From positions 1-64,000 of the forward strand of contig JARLHN010000029.1 in assembly GCA_031292255.1 (NCBI GenBank): a DNA stretch of 64,000 nucleotides, given 5' to 3'. Below the pieces are notes generated by a model. That model was not told where the DNA came from. It did no database searches and saw only the letters and a list, made by a program, of their open reading frames with translations. The stretch is from Oryzomonas sp. (lineage in GTDB: Bacteria; Desulfobacterota; Desulfuromonadia; Geobacterales; Pseudopelobacteraceae). Below are positions 26,041 through 36,031 of the stretch, one piece after another. How positions within the stretch are numbered: the first letter of the stretch is position 1; every line of letters begins with the position of its first letter. A program made the position numbers and the translations under genes.

Positions 26041-27678
26041 ATGGTTGTTAAAAGACGCTTTGGTGTGAAAGGCCTCCTCTTGGCGTGTCTGTTTTCGCTG
26101 ATAGGGGTACTGCTGCATGCCGCCCCTTCCCTTGCCGCTTCCTCCGCCAATATTCCCCTGGATAGCCCGGTCTACCTCTATCTGGAAAAGCTGGCCGGAT
26201 TCGGCCTGATCACAAGCGATGTGAAGGGGCTGAAGCCTTTCAGCAAGGCCGAGGCGGCCCGACTGATGCTGGAAGCGGAGACGAACCTGGAATCGGGCGC
26301 AACCGGGGCACCGGCCTTTGCCCGCGAGCTGATCGACCGCACCCGTGAACTGCTCCCCCGCGAGGTTTCCCTGCAAAAGGTCTCCGCCCACAGACCGCCG
26401 GTTATCGATTACAACCCTATGGCATCGCTCAGGATGCGCTACGTGTACCTGGACGGGGTGCCCCGCGACTACGTGCGTCCTGTGCATGATCCGGGCAATG
26501 ACGGCGTGTTCGGGATCGGATCGGGCCTGCGCCCGGCAACGCCCAATAACATCGTATCGCAGGTGGGCAGCGAAGGTACGCCATTGTCCGAGAACAATGA
26601 CGGGGTCACCTACCATCAAGGAAATAACGGGGAGTTGCGCTGGGCTGCCGAGGGGTATGTCAGCGACAAGGCGGCTTTGCTGATCGAACCGATGCTGCTG
26701 GCCTCGGATACAGGCACCGCCGCGCAGCTCAACAGGGGCTATCTCAAGATCGGCGGGGGCGCTTTGGAGCTGGAACTCGGCAAGGACGAGAACTGGCTGG
26801 GGTTTGGCTATCGCAACGAAATCACCTTGACCAACAATGCGCAAAACCTCACCATGGCCAAGCTTTCCAGCCCGGAACCGTTCCGCGTCGGCTGGCTTTC
26901 CTGGCTCGGCGACCTGAAATACGCCTTGATCTTCTCCCGATTGGACAGGACCGTCACCGACGGTCAGGAACGTCAGCCCTGGTTCTATGCCGTCAAACTG
27001 AGTTCCAAGCCGATTGATAACCTCGAGGTCGGTCTCAACCTTGCGCGCATGCAAGGCGGTCCGGGGGTCAACAACAGCTTAACTGACTGGGTGCACGGCC
27101 TTGTCGGCGGCACGAGCTCGGACAACTCTAAAGCGAATGCCGGCTTGGAGGCGCGCTACCGCATCCCCTGGCTGCGCAACACCGAACTGTATGGGGAGTT
27201 CTCCGGCTGCGACGCCGCATCCTTCTGGCCCATCGTGGAGAGCTATGTCGCGGGTTTTTTCATCCCGCGCCTGACTGACGAGGGGAGAGATGATTTTCGT
27301 TTTGAATTCTTCCAGGGCAATCAGATCCTCTACACGAGCGGCACCTTTCCGGAAGGTTTTCTCTACAAGGGGCTACCGCTGGGCGATTCGCAAGGGGGGG
27401 CCACCCAGGACTTCTTTACTCGCTACAGTCATTGGTTCAGCACGCGCAACAATCTGGCACTGGAATTCTTCTACACCAATCGAGGCATGGTCGGTCGCGT
27501 ACCCGGCCAAGCCATCGAGCGTGTTTATGCCGGTCGTACCTTCTGGACCCTGCCGGTCCACGGCGACGTGGATGCCCAGGTAGAGTACGGCATTGAAAAG
27601 ATCAGTAACTTCAACCTGGTGGACGGTGCGGAGCGGACGAACCAGCTGTTCAAGTTGGAGCTGCGCTATCGGTATTGA
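26041..27678 (+). CDS. Capsule assembly Wzi-family outer-membrane protein
   Basis: A 545-residue outer-membrane beta-barrel. A signal peptide (MVVKRRFGVKGLLLACLFSLIG... ending SLAA) precedes SANIPLDSPVYLYLEKLAGFGL, LKPFSKAEAARLMLEA and the barrel with EYGIEKISN near the end, as in Wzi-like proteins that hold capsule or exopolysaccharide at the surface. The C-terminal residues KLELRYRY end in an aromatic, as barrel proteins do. ATG 26041 is chosen because AAGGGG sits 5 bases upstream; that ribosome-binding site lies in repeat E. It ends the polysaccharide locus. Confidence 0.85.
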   Translation: MVVKRRFGVKGLLLACLFSLIGVLLHAAPSLAASSANIPLDSPVYLYLEKLAGFGLITSDVKGLKPFSKAEAARLMLEAETNLESGATGAPAFARELIDRTRELLPREVSLQKVSAHRPPVIDYNPMASLRMRYVYLDGVPRDYVRPVHDPGNDGVFGIGSGLRPATPNNIVSQVGSEGTPLSENNDGVTYHQGNNGELRWAAEGYVSDKAALLIEPMLLASDTGTAAQLNRGYLKIGGGALELELGKDENWLGFGYRNEITLTNNAQNLTMAKLSSPEPFRVGWLSWLGDLKYALIFSRLDRTVTDGQERQPWFYAVKLSSKPIDNLEVGLNLARMQGGPGVNNSLTDWVHGLVGGTSSDNSKANAGLEARYRIPWLRNTELYGEFSGCDAASFWPIVESYVAGFFIPRLTDEGRDDFRFEFFQGNQILYTSGTFPEGFLYKGLPLGDSQGGATQDFFTRYSHWFSTRNNLALEFFYTNRGMVGRVPGQAIERVYAGRTFWTLPVHGDVDAQVEYGIEKISNFNLVDGAERTNQLFKLELRYRY

Positions 27679-27847
27679 CGCAACCTGTGATCCCGCCGCA
27701 CGAAAATCTCTCACCCCCCCCCACATGATGAACTAGAGACAAAACGCGAATAATGTGATAGGATTCCGCCCTGATCGAAAAAAGCGCACCCATGGCGGAA
27801 ACCGCTGCCTGCATCACGGAAAATAGAAGCCACTGAAAGAGGAATCA

Positions 27848-30403
27848 ATGCTCAACGCTCCCACCACTCCGCAAACCAAGATATCCGTCAACATCGAAGA
27901 TGAAATGAAACGCTCCTACATGGATTATGCCATGTCGGTCATCATCGGCCGCGCCCTGCCGGACGTGCGCGACGGGCTCAAGCCGGTGCACCGGCGCTGC
28001 CTGTACGCCATGTACGACATGGGTAACGACTACAACAAACCCTATAAAAAATCGGCCCGCGTGGTCGGCGACGTGATCGGCAAGTACCACCCCCACGGCG
28101 ATACGGCGGCCTACGATACCATCGTGCGCATGGCCCAGGACTTCTCTCTGCGCTACATGCTGGTGGACGGCCAGGGTAACTTCGGTTCGGTGGACGGGGA
28201 TTCGCCGGCAGCCATGCGTTACACCGAGATCCGCCTGCGCCAACTCACCCACGAACTCTTGGCCGACCTGGACAAGGAAACCGTCAGCATGGCGCCCAAC
28301 TACAACGACGAGTTGCTGGAGCCGACGGTCCTCCCCTCCAAGTTTCCCAACCTGCTGATCAACGGCTCAACCGGCATCGCCGTCGGCATGGCTACCAACA
28401 TACCGCCCCACAACCTGGTGGAGGTTATCGACGGCATCATCACCGTGATCCACAACCCCGAGACCAGCTTCGAGGAATTGCTTGCGCTGGTGCCCGGCCC
28501 GGACTTCCCGACCGGCGCAACCATCTATGGGCGCCAGGGGATCAGGGACGCCTACGCAAGCGGCCGCGGCATCATCCAGATCCGCGCCAAGGCCCACGTT
28601 GAGGCCCAGAAGAAATCGGAGCGGCAGTCGATCATCATCACCGAGATCCCCTATCAGGTCAACAAATCCAAGTTGATCACCAGCATCGCCGACCTGGCCA
28701 AGGAAAAGAAGATCGAGGGGATCACCGATATCCGCGACGAATCGGACCGCGAGGGGATGCGGATCGTCATCGAGGTCAAGCGGGACGAGAACGCCGAGGT
28801 GCTGCTCAACCAGCTCTACAAGCACACCCAGTTGCAGACTTCCTTTGGCATCATCATGCTGGCCATCGTCCACAACCGCCCGCGGGTCATGACCCTGCGC
28901 GAGATGATGGACTGCTTCGTCGATCACCGCCGCGAGGTGGTCACCCGCCGCACCAACTTCGAGTTGAAGAAGGCTCTGGCCCGGGCCCATATCCTGGAAG
29001 GCCTCAAGATCGCCCTGGACTGGCTGGATGCCGTCATCGAGCTGATCCGCGAATCCAAGACGCCGCCCGAGGCCAAACTGGGGCTGATGGAAGGGAGGTT
29101 TGCCGATCCGGAATACCTGAAACGTCTCGATCTGCCCCGGCCGACCGGCTATGAGGATGCGGTGCGGTTGACCGATATCCAGGCCCAGGCCATTCTGGAG
29201 ATGCGCCTGCAACGCCTGACCCGCCTGGAACGCGACAAGATCGTAGCCGAATACGAAGAGGTGCTGGCCTTCATCGCCCGGCTGCGGGAGATCCTGGCAT
29301 CCGACGCCGAGATACTGAAGATCATCGTGGCTGAACTGACCGAGATCCGCGACAAGTTCGGCGATAAGCGCCGTTCCGAGATTGTGGACAAAACCGCCGA
29401 CATCTCCTTGGAGGACACCATCGAGGAAGAGGATATGGTGGTGACCATCTCCCACACCGGCTACATCAAGCGCAGTGCCGTGGATCTGTACCGCTCGCAA
29501 CGGCGCGGCGGCAAGGGCAAGACCGGTATGAAGACCAAGGATGAAGACTTTGTCGAACAGTTGTTCATCGCCTCGACCAAGGACTACCTGCTCTGCTTCA
29601 CCGATGCCGGCCGCATGTACTGGCTCAAGGTCTACGAGATCCCCGAGGGGAGCCGCACCACCAAGGGGAAGGCGGTGGTCAACCTGGTCAATGTGGCCAT
29701 GGACGAAAAGATCACCACCATCCTGCCGGTCAAGGAATTCAGCGAAGACACCCTCCTGTTCATGGCTACCCGAAACGGCGTGGTCAAGAAGACGCCGCTG
29801 GTGGAGTATTCCAACGTGCGCAGCGGCGGCATCATCGCCGTCAAGCTGGACGAGGGGGACCGCCTGATCTCCGTGTTCCTGACCGACGGCACTAAGGATG
29901 TGTTCCTGGCCTCCAAAAACGGCAAGGCCATCCGCTTCAACGAGGGAGACGTCCGTTCCATGGGACGCGTTACCCGCGGCGTGCGCGGTATGAACCTGTC
30001 CGACGACGATCAGGTTATCGGCATGGAGATCGTGGACAACACTGCCGTCGGTTCGACCATCTTCACGGTCTGTGAAAACGGCTACGGCAAGCGCACCGAC
30101 CTGGACGAGTACCGGGACCAGAGCCGGGGAGGCAAGGGAATCATAACCATCAAGACCACCGAGCGCAACGGCAGCGTGGTCAATGTCATGCAGGTTGCCG
30201 ACGACAACGACCTCATGGTGATCACCGACCAGGGCAAGATCCTGCGGGTGCCGGTCTCCGGGTTCTCGGTGATCGGCCGCAATACCCAGGGCGTACGTCT
30301 GATCACCACGGAAGAGAAGGAAAAGGTTGTGGCCGTGGCCAAGCTTGCCGAGAAGGAAGAGGACGAGTTCGAGGACGAGGGTGGGGACATTACCGAGGAG
30401 TGA
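27848..30403 (+). CDS. gyrA: DNA gyrase subunit A
   Basis: An 851-residue type IIA topoisomerase subunit that breaks and rejoins DNA and wraps it to introduce negative supercoils. The quinolone-resistance region reads [20 protein letters not shown], with Thr86 and Asp90 at the positions of E. coli Ser83 and Asp87; Thr here is also the normal residue in some species. The DNA-linking tyrosine is Tyr125 ([10 protein letters not shown]). The GyrA box QRRGGKG, which separates gyrase from topoisomerase IV, is present at the start of the C-terminal beta-pinwheel domain. The tail is acidic. No gyrB is adjacent. Confidence 0.97.
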   Translation: MLNAPTTPQTKISVNIEDEMKRSYMDYAMSVIIGRALPDVRDGLKPVHRRCLYAMYDMGNDYNKPYKKSARVVGDVIGKYHPHGDTAAYDTIVRMAQDFSLRYMLVDGQGNFGSVDGDSPAAMRYTEIRLRQLTHELLADLDKETVSMAPNYNDELLEPTVLPSKFPNLLINGSTGIAVGMATNIPPHNLVEVIDGIITVIHNPETSFEELLALVPGPDFPTGATIYGRQGIRDAYASGRGIIQIRAKAHVEAQKKSERQSIIITEIPYQVNKSKLITSIADLAKEKKIEGITDIRDESDREGMRIVIEVKRDENAEVLLNQLYKHTQLQTSFGIIMLAIVHNRPRVMTLREMMDCFVDHRREVVTRRTNFELKKALARAHILEGLKIALDWLDAVIELIRESKTPPEAKLGLMEGRFADPEYLKRLDLPRPTGYEDAVRLTDIQAQAILEMRLQRLTRLERDKIVAEYEEVLAFIARLREILASDAEILKIIVAELTEIRDKFGDKRRSEIVDKTADISLEDTIEEEDMVVTISHTGYIKRSAVDLYRSQRRGGKGKTGMKTKDEDFVEQLFIASTKDYLLCFTDAGRMYWLKVYEIPEGSRTTKGKAVVNLVNVAMDEKITTILPVKEFSEDTLLFMATRNGVVKKTPLVEYSNVRSGGIIAVKLDEGDRLISVFLTDGTKDVFLASKNGKAIRFNEGDVRSMGRVTRGVRGMNLSDDDQVIGMEIVDNTAVGSTIFTVCENGYGKRTDLDEYRDQSRGGKGIITIKTTERNGSVVNVMQVADDNDLMVITDQGKILRVPVSGFSVIGRNTQGVRLITTEEKEKVVAVAKLAEKEEDEFEDEGGDITEE

Positions 30404-30430
30404 GGAAAAATTTTGGAATCTGGATTGATA

Positions 30431-32035
30431 ATGCAAAATTCGGAAAATATTATGTCCAGAGCTTTGAAAATCGATAAATCCCTGCGGGAACGGCGGCGCA
30501 TCATGCGCCTGCTGGATTTTCTCAAACGGGACGACCTGACCGGCGACCAGATGGAGCGTATCGGCCGGCGCCTGCAGAAATCGGGCAAACGCGCGCTCAA
30601 CCCACTCGTACGCAAACTGTGGCAGGAGCACAACGGCACCGCCATCTACCGTTACACCTGCATGCTGGACTTCTTTGACACCTCGGCCTGGATGGATCAG
30701 TTGATTCAGATCACCCTCCAGCGCAAGGACCTGGAGGAAGACGGCAAGTTGGCACTCCTGGACCTGCTGCACGACAGCGGCATCGACGTCACTGCGCCCC
30801 CCTTTGCTTCGTTGACCGGATACGGCGCCACATCGCTGGATGGGTTCATCGACGATTGCCTCAAGGACGGCGAGCGGGGCTTGGTTCGCTTCATCGATAA
30901 TTTCCTGGACGTTACCGATGATTTCCGCGAACGGATGATCCACCGGCTGGCTGAACTCAATTCTCCCGATGCCGTGGCCTTGCTTGAGATCCTGCTTTCC
31001 TTCGAGCGGCCCGAGATCGTTAAAGAGGCCATCCTGGCGCTGGGGCGGATCAAGAACGGTTGCGCCCTGGACGTTTTGACCAGGGCCGAACGCCGCCACG
31101 AGGGTGACGTGGCCGACCTGATCCGGCGCAGCATCCGGCGGCTCTCCTTCATGGGCATCAAGGAGCCAACGGAACTCCCCCAGTCATTCCCCTTGCCGCT
31201 CCCTTTCCACGATGTTCAGGCCGGCCCCATCGACTTTTATGGCGCCCGTTCACTCTGGTTCGCCTGGAAGCTGGACGATTCCGCCTTTGCAGCCCTGCTG
31301 ATCCTGACCGGGGAGTCCGACGGCCTCCTGAATGCGGTCAGTTACCGCATGCGGGATGAAAAGGAGTACGGCTTCGTACTTAAGGACCTAGTCAACGGCG
31401 AGATGCTGCTTCCGGTCAGTCCCGGCTATGCCCTGGCCGCCCTGCGGGAGGCCCTCCACCGCAGCCGCGAACAGGGATTCTATCTACCGCCCGACTTTTA
31501 TGTGGACATGCGTCTGTTCCGTCCCGACTCTCTCAAGCCCGAGGCCTATATCCCTCGTTTCAACCTGAATCACCTGGACGGCATCGTCGAAAAGATTCCC
31601 GGCCACGTGACAACCAGCAACGAACTCCTGGATGATCCGAGCCTGGAAGGGTGGATCCTGTCCGAGCCAGCCGTCTATGACGCCGCCGAGCGTTTCATCG
31701 CCCTGGAGGAAAAAGACGGCGTGGAGGGTGTGACGGCAGAGGCGCTGGAGGCCGAGATCAACCGTTTCTGCGAAGAGATGATCATCCCGCGCCGCGCCGA
31801 CATCATCAAACGGCTGCTTTTAACCGCCGACTACATGCAACAGACCGGCAGCGAGGATCAGGCGGTCCAGCGCGCCCTGGCCACGGCCCTCAGTCTGGTG
31901 GGAGGCTTTCTGCCCGAAAGCCGCCATCCCTTTATCCGGCGGCTGGTGCTGGATAGCGTGGATACCGCCCGCCAAGCCCTGGCCGAAGGATACGACCTGC
32001 GGCTGGAGGAAGGCTTTAGCAACGATGAAGAATAA
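30431..32035 (+). CDS. HEAT-repeat-like protein of unknown function
   Basis: A roughly 534-residue soluble protein with no signal or membrane segment. Residues about 60-230 form paired helices reminiscent of HEAT repeats (AVALLEILLSFERPEIVKEAILALGRIKNG is typical, in two pieces). The rest is mixed alpha/beta with no motif I recognise. The start is uncertain: ATG 30431, a TTG at 30413 with GAGGAAAA upstream, or ATG 30452. It lies 27 bases after gyrA and its end overlaps gpsA by 11 bases, so it is probably part of a gyrA-gpsA-ispF transcript. Function unknown. Confidence 0.7.
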   Translation: MQNSENIMSRALKIDKSLRERRRIMRLLDFLKRDDLTGDQMERIGRRLQKSGKRALNPLVRKLWQEHNGTAIYRYTCMLDFFDTSAWMDQLIQITLQRKDLEEDGKLALLDLLHDSGIDVTAPPFASLTGYGATSLDGFIDDCLKDGERGLVRFIDNFLDVTDDFRERMIHRLAELNSPDAVALLEILLSFERPEIVKEAILALGRIKNGCALDVLTRAERRHEGDVADLIRRSIRRLSFMGIKEPTELPQSFPLPLPFHDVQAGPIDFYGARSLWFAWKLDDSAFAALLILTGESDGLLNAVSYRMRDEKEYGFVLKDLVNGEMLLPVSPGYALAALREALHRSREQGFYLPPDFYVDMRLFRPDSLKPEAYIPRFNLNHLDGIVEKIPGHVTTSNELLDDPSLEGWILSEPAVYDAAERFIALEEKDGVEGVTAEALEAEINRFCEEMIIPRRADIIKRLLLTADYMQQTGSEDQAVQRALATALSLVGGFLPESRHPFIRRLVLDSVDTARQALAEGYDLRLEEGFSNDEE

Positions 32036-33035
32036 GAGCGAACGGATAGCCGTCATTGGTGCAGGGAGTTGGGGGTCGGCCCTGGCCAACCGCCTGACCG
32101 CCAATGGCCATCAAGTGGTTCTGTGGGCCTACGAGAATGAGTTGGTGCGGGAGATCAACGCGTCCCACACCAATACCCTGTATCTTCCCGGCATCCCGTT
32201 GCAGCCTGAACTGGTCGCAACCGACGACCTTCACGAGGCAATAGACCGCCGCGGCATTATCCTGCTCGTGACCCCGGTCCAGGTCATGCGGGGGGTTCTG
32301 GAGCAGATTTCCTCCTCCATCGGCGGTGACACGGTCATCGCCAACGCCTCCAAGGGGATCGAACTGGGTACGCTCCAGACCGTCTCGCAAATCTGTGGCC
32401 ACCTGCTGCCGCCTGAGACGACCAAGGGGTATGTGGTCCTGTCGGGGCCGACCTTTGCCCGGGAAGTGGCGCAGGAGCTTCCTTCGTTGATCGTGGCCGC
32501 TTCCCGCGTCGAGGCCAACGCCCGGCGCGTACAGGCGGCCTTCAGCAACCCCCGGTTCCGTGTTTACACCAACAGCGACGTGATCGGCGTGGAACTGGGA
32601 GGGGCGGTCAAGAACGTGATTGCCATTGCCGCCGGCATCTGCGACGGCCTCGGGTTCGGCCACAATGCCCGAGCCGCCCTGATTACCCGAGGATTGGCCG
32701 AAATGAACCGGCTGGGCGGTGCCATGGGGGCACAGCCTACGACCTTCGCCGGACTGGCCGGCATGGGCGACCTGGTCCTGACATGCACCGGCGACCTCTC
32801 CCGCAACCGCACCGTCGGCTTCAAATTGGGTCAGGGGATGCAACTGGCCGATATCCTGGGGGAGATGCACATGGTGGCGGAGGGAGTCAAGACGGCGGAA
32901 TCGGTCCACCAGCTTGCCCTTCGTCTGGACGTGGAAATGCCGATCGTCGAGAAGACCTACCAGATTCTCCACGAGGGCAAACCGGCCCGCAAGGCCGTCA
33001 CCGAGCTGATGGGACGGGATCTGAAGTCTGAATAA
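32025..33035 (+). CDS. gpsA: NAD(P)H-dependent glycerol-3-phosphate dehydrogenase
   Basis: A 336-residue cytosolic enzyme reducing dihydroxyacetone phosphate to sn-glycerol-3-phosphate for phospholipid synthesis. It has the cofactor motif [13 protein letters not shown] (residues 9-21), [34 protein letters not shown], the catalytic-lysine region [21 protein letters not shown] and [14 protein letters not shown]. The length is usual. It overlaps the HEAT-like gene by 11 bases. The stop TAA is also the first base block of a truncated repeat-A end. Confidence 0.96.
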   Translation: MKNKSERIAVIGAGSWGSALANRLTANGHQVVLWAYENELVREINASHTNTLYLPGIPLQPELVATDDLHEAIDRRGIILLVTPVQVMRGVLEQISSSIGGDTVIANASKGIELGTLQTVSQICGHLLPPETTKGYVVLSGPTFAREVAQELPSLIVAASRVEANARRVQAAFSNPRFRVYTNSDVIGVELGGAVKNVIAIAAGICDGLGFGHNARAALITRGLAEMNRLGGAMGAQPTTFAGLAGMGDLVLTCTGDLSRNRTVGFKLGQGMQLADILGEMHMVAEGVKTAESVHQLALRLDVEMPIVEKTYQILHEGKPARKAVTELMGRDLKSE

Positions 33036-33060
33036 TGCCGAATTCAATTCAAGGATGGAA
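33033..33060. repeat. Truncated left end of repeat A
   Basis: TAATGCCGAATTCAATTCAAGG matches the left arm of repeat A with a few changes and begins exactly with the gpsA stop codon. No right arm is found before ispF, which starts at 33082, so it is a fragment. Confidence 0.45.
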
Positions 33061-33081
33061 TCGGAGGAAGGGCTGGAATAT

Positions 33082-33558
33082 ATGCGCATAGGCCACGGCT
33101 ACGACGTCCACCGCCTGGTGGAAGGAAGAAAACTGATCATGGGCGGGGTGGAGATTCCCTGGGAACGGGGGCTTCTGGGGCACTCCGATGCCGACGTCCT
33201 GTTGCACGCCATCGCCGACGCCATTCTGGGCGCCATTGGCGAAGGGGACATCGGCAAACACTTCCCCGATACCGATCCTGCTTTCAAGGGGGCCGACAGC
33301 CTCAAACTGCTGGAGCACGTCATGGCGAGCGCCGATAGCCGCGGATACAGGATTGGCAACCTGGACGCCACCATTATCGCCCAGCGCCCCAAGATGGCGC
33401 CCCATATCACCGGCATGCGGGAGAATATCGCCCGCGTGCTTCATGCCGCCCCGGAGCAGGTCAACGTCAAGGCCACCACTGAGGAAGGCCTTGGATTCAC
33501 CGGAACCGGTGAGGGGATCTCCGCCCACGCCGTGGTGTTATTGGAGCAGAAAAGGTAG
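33082..33558 (+). CDS. ispF: 2-C-methyl-D-erythritol 2,4-cyclodiphosphate synthase
   Basis: A 158-residue trimeric enzyme of the non-mevalonate isoprenoid pathway. It forms the cyclic diphosphate from CDP-methylerythritol 2-phosphate. Metal ligands D8 and H10 (GHGYDVHRL) and H42 ([14 protein letters not shown]) are visible, with [18 protein letters not shown] and [19 protein letters not shown] completing the family signature. ATG 33082 is chosen over 33055 because it begins the conserved [11 protein letters not shown] and has GGAGGAAGGG upstream. ispD is not adjacent. Confidence 0.96.
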   Translation: MRIGHGYDVHRLVEGRKLIMGGVEIPWERGLLGHSDADVLLHAIADAILGAIGEGDIGKHFPDTDPAFKGADSLKLLEHVMASADSRGYRIGNLDATIIAQRPKMAPHITGMRENIARVLHAAPEQVNVKATTEEGLGFTGTGEGISAHAVVLLEQKR

Positions 33559-33580
33559 TACCTCTTAACATTTTATTAGG

Positions 33581-33760
33581 TAGTTTCCATCCGGAAACTC
33601 CGGATGGAAAACTATTGGTTTCCGATTCGGAAAGAAGGGCTTTTTCGTCCAGGCCAGGAAATCGAGGGATTGCGCGGAGGCGTACATCGGTACGCCGCAC
33701 AAGCAAGAGCGAAGATTGACGCCGCCTGGGCGGAAAAGAACCCTTTCCGGACGGAAACTA
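33581..33760. repeat. Repeat C, copy 1 (180 bp imperfect palindrome)
   Basis: The element is bounded by TAGTTTCCATCCGGAAA and TTTCCGGACGGAAACTA. Its core is GGCGTAC-ATCG-GTACGCC at 33679-33696. Copy 2 at 47166-47344 is highly similar along the whole length, including a shared internal block around TCCAGGCCAGGAAATCGAGG. It lies between ispF and mqnE. Both copies have short open frames by chance, but the indel and substitution pattern does not look like coding sequence. Confidence 0.8.
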
Positions 33761-33848
33761 GGTAACGGGTAAAATCCCCTCCCGTCAAAGGGGGGGACTT
33801 TCCCGAAATATTTAATGTTACAAGATAGTAGCGACGAGAAGGTTTCCC

Positions 33849-34937
33849 ATGATTTGCCTAGAGAACATAGCCGCAAAGGTCCGCGCCGACCAGCGCATCA
33901 GCGCCGAAGAGGCGCTTTTCCTGTTCAACTCCAACGAGCTGCTGGTCATCGGCGAACTGGCGGCCCTGGCCAACGAACGCAAGAACGGCAAAAACGTATT
34001 CTTCAACGTCAACCGACACATCAACCCGACCAACATCTGCGTCAACCGCTGCACCTTCTGCGCCTTCTACCGTACACCGGGGGGCGAGGGTGCCTACACA
34101 CTGGCGCTGGAAGAGATTTGCCGCAAGGCCAAACAGGCGGAAGAGGAGGGCGCCACCGAGGTGCATATCGTTGGCGGGCTCCACCCCGATCTCCCCTTCG
34201 AATATTATGAGCAGGCCCTGAACGCCATCCGTCAAGTCGCCCCGAGTCTGCACATCAAGGCTTTTACCGCCGTGGAGATCGACTATTTCGGCCGCATCGC
34301 AGGGCTTGGCATCGAGCAGGTCTTGGAACGGCTCAAGGCGGCCGGGCTCGGCTCTATGCCGGGTGGAGGGGCAGAGATCCTGGTGGAGGAGGTCCGCCAA
34401 AGGATCTGCCCGGAAAAGATCTCCGGCGCCCGCTGGCTGGAGATCATCCGGCTGGCCCACTCGGCCGGGCTGAAGACCAACGCCACCATGCTGTACGGCC
34501 ATGCGGAAGGCCCGGCCGACCGGGTGGCGCACATGGAGATGCTGCGGGAGCTTCAGGATCGGACCGGCGGCTTCCAGGCATTTATCCCCCTGGCCTTCCA
34601 GCCGGAAAATTCCGACCTGAAGCTGAACATCAAGGAGACCTCCGGACTGGATGATCTCAAGACCCTGGCCGTGGCCCGCATCTTTCTGGACAATTTCAGC
34701 CATATCAAGGCCTACTGGGTCATGCTGGGGGAAAAGATCGCCCAGGTCGCCCTATCCTTCGGAGTCAACGACCTGGACGGCACCGTGGTGGAGGAAAGGA
34801 TCGGCCACGACGCCGGTGCACGCAGCCCGCAGTCATTGAGCAAAGACGGTATCATCCGCCTTATCGCCAAGGCCGGCCGGACCCCTGTGGAACGGGACAC
34901 CCTCTACCGGACCCTCACTCGTGTCCCGCGCGGTTAG
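33849..34937 (+). CDS. mqnE: Aminofutalosine synthase (radical SAM, menaquinone pathway)
   Basis: A 362-residue radical SAM enzyme. The cluster cysteines are C64, C68 and C71 in CVNRCTFC (CX3CX2C). The surrounding HINPTNIC and FYRTPGGEGAYTL, plus LGSMPGGGAEILVEEVRQRICP, match the MqnE/CofH-type family that makes aminofutalosine from a chorismate-derived substrate and SAM. The related MqnC is the main alternative; the FYRTPGGEGAYTL segment and length favour MqnE. A weak ribosome-binding site precedes the ATG. The last codons (VPRG) and stop are encoded inside a repeat-B end. Confidence 0.88.
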   Translation: MICLENIAAKVRADQRISAEEALFLFNSNELLVIGELAALANERKNGKNVFFNVNRHINPTNICVNRCTFCAFYRTPGGEGAYTLALEEICRKAKQAEEEGATEVHIVGGLHPDLPFEYYEQALNAIRQVAPSLHIKAFTAVEIDYFGRIAGLGIEQVLERLKAAGLGSMPGGGAEILVEEVRQRICPEKISGARWLEIIRLAHSAGLKTNATMLYGHAEGPADRVAHMEMLRELQDRTGGFQAFIPLAFQPENSDLKLNIKETSGLDDLKTLAVARIFLDNFSHIKAYWVMLGEKIAQVALSFGVNDLDGTVVEERIGHDAGARSPQSLSKDGIIRLIAKAGRTPVERDTLYRTLTRVPRG

Positions 34938-34957
34938 TCGTGGGAAGTAATTCCGAG
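34921..34957. repeat. Repeat B, copy 2 (left end only), overlapping the mqnE 3' end
   Basis: GTGTCCCGCGCGGTTAGTCG followed by TGGGAAGTAATTCC matches the left end of repeat B copy 3. The right arm is absent. Reading through it, mqnE gains its last four residues and a TAG stop at 34935-34937. Confidence 0.5.
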
Positions 34958-34963
34958 CACTAG

Positions 34964-36031
34964 ATGATTCGTTTCACCCCCTCTCTCGACCCCGAGGATG
35001 CCCGTTTCCGTCTCGAAAGGCTCATTCCGCCCTACATTGACCCTTCCCGCTTCCAATCCCCCATCCGGCGGCTTCGACGCATGTCCGCCGCTTTTGCCGC
35101 TTTTTGTCCACCCCCCTGGCCCTCCTTTGGTCTCTGCCTTACCCCGGAGACCCACTACCAGAGCGAGCTCTGGTTCCCCCTGGCCGAGCTGCAACCGATC
35201 TTTGACCGCTTCCGGCGGGTGGCCCTCGGTTATCCGCCGCTCCCTGGCAGCGAGCCTTTCAGCGAGGCGTCCAGTTGGGCCGGCGTGGCAGCCGTTTTGC
35301 CGCCGCCCCTGTCCAGCTGCCCGACTCCGGCCCGCCTGCTGCAGAGGCTTTTGAGCGATAGCCGGGCAAGAGAGAAGTATCTCTTCTGGTCATGCATGCC
35401 GAATCGTTTTTACGGCGAGGCCATGGACCGCTACCCTCGCCAGACGGCCCTGATCCGGCAATGGCTGCAACAGCGTCAAACAGGGGAACAAACGGTTCGC
35501 TGCCTGGACGCCGCCTGCGGAGACGGCGCCGTTACCTATGGCCTGGCGCGGCTGTTACTCAATCACGGCTTTACGCACGAATGCTTCCGGGTCGAGGGGT
35601 GGACCATCGACCCGCTGGAGGTGTGGGCAGCAGCCCATTGCACCCTTCCCCATGACCCACTGCGGCAGGAAGTCCTCAGGCATTGGACGGCACCGGTATT
35701 CGCAAACGGCGCGGAGCGATCCCTGTCATTCCGGCAGGCCGACCTGCTGACCATGCCCCCGGACCGACAGCACTTCGACCTCATCGTCTGCAACGGGCTT
35801 TTGGGAGGACCGCTCATAAACGAGCGGGAGGAGATCGGGCGGATCGTGAACAACCTGGCGGCGCTCCTGAGGCCGGGTGGGCTGGTGCTGGCAACGGACC
35901 GTTTCCATGGGGGGTGGAAACAGAAATGCCCGCACCATGAAGTGCAGGCATTGTTTGCTTCAGCAGGGCTCGCCCCATTCGAAGCCGGCGAAGGGGTTGG
36001 CGGTCTGAAACAGGGTTACATCAATTGTTGA
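34964..36031 (+). CDS. CheR-like class I SAM-dependent methyltransferase domain protein
   Basis: A 355-residue soluble protein. The N-terminal 150 residues are Pro-rich with SELWFPLAELQPIF and no known motif. The C-terminal half holds CLDAACGDGAVTYGLARLLL (SAM motif I, about residues 178-197), a WTIDPLEVWAA stretch after beta-2, FDLIVCNGLLGGPL and LLRPGGLVLATDRF. The layout resembles CheR-type methyltransferases, but CheR N-terminal helices are not recognisable. It follows mqnE closely, so a role linked to menaquinone synthesis is possible but unproven. Its 3' end overlaps the convergent Spy-like gene by 11 bases. Confidence 0.7.
   Translation: MIRFTPSLDPEDARFRLERLIPPYIDPSRFQSPIRRLRRMSAAFAAFCPPPWPSFGLCLTPETHYQSELWFPLAELQPIFDRFRRVALGYPPLPGSEPFSEASSWAGVAAVLPPPLSSCPTPARLLQRLLSDSRAREKYLFWSCMPNRFYGEAMDRYPRQTALIRQWLQQRQTGEQTVRCLDAACGDGAVTYGLARLLLNHGFTHECFRVEGWTIDPLEVWAAAHCTLPHDPLRQEVLRHWTAPVFANGAERSLSFRQADLLTMPPDRQHFDLIVCNGLLGGPLINEREEIGRIVNNLAALLRPGGLVLATDRFHGGWKQKCPHHEVQALFASAGLAPFEAGEGVGGLKQGYINC

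Noticed and set aside
3254-27678. Wza/Wzc/Wzz export and chain-length genes in the polysaccharide locus
   Set aside because: I looked for them and found none in the window; only Wzx, Wzy and Wzi-like proteins are present.
28367-31099. A 910-codon open frame antisense to gyrA and the HEAT-like gene
   Set aside because: It is a mirror of GC-rich codon usage in strong sense-strand genes; its protein is low-complexity (His/Gln/Val/Asp-rich) with no domain.
33581-33760. Repeat C as a small gene
   Set aside because: Short frames exist in both copies but differences between copies include frame-breaking indels; the palindromic layout explains the conservation.
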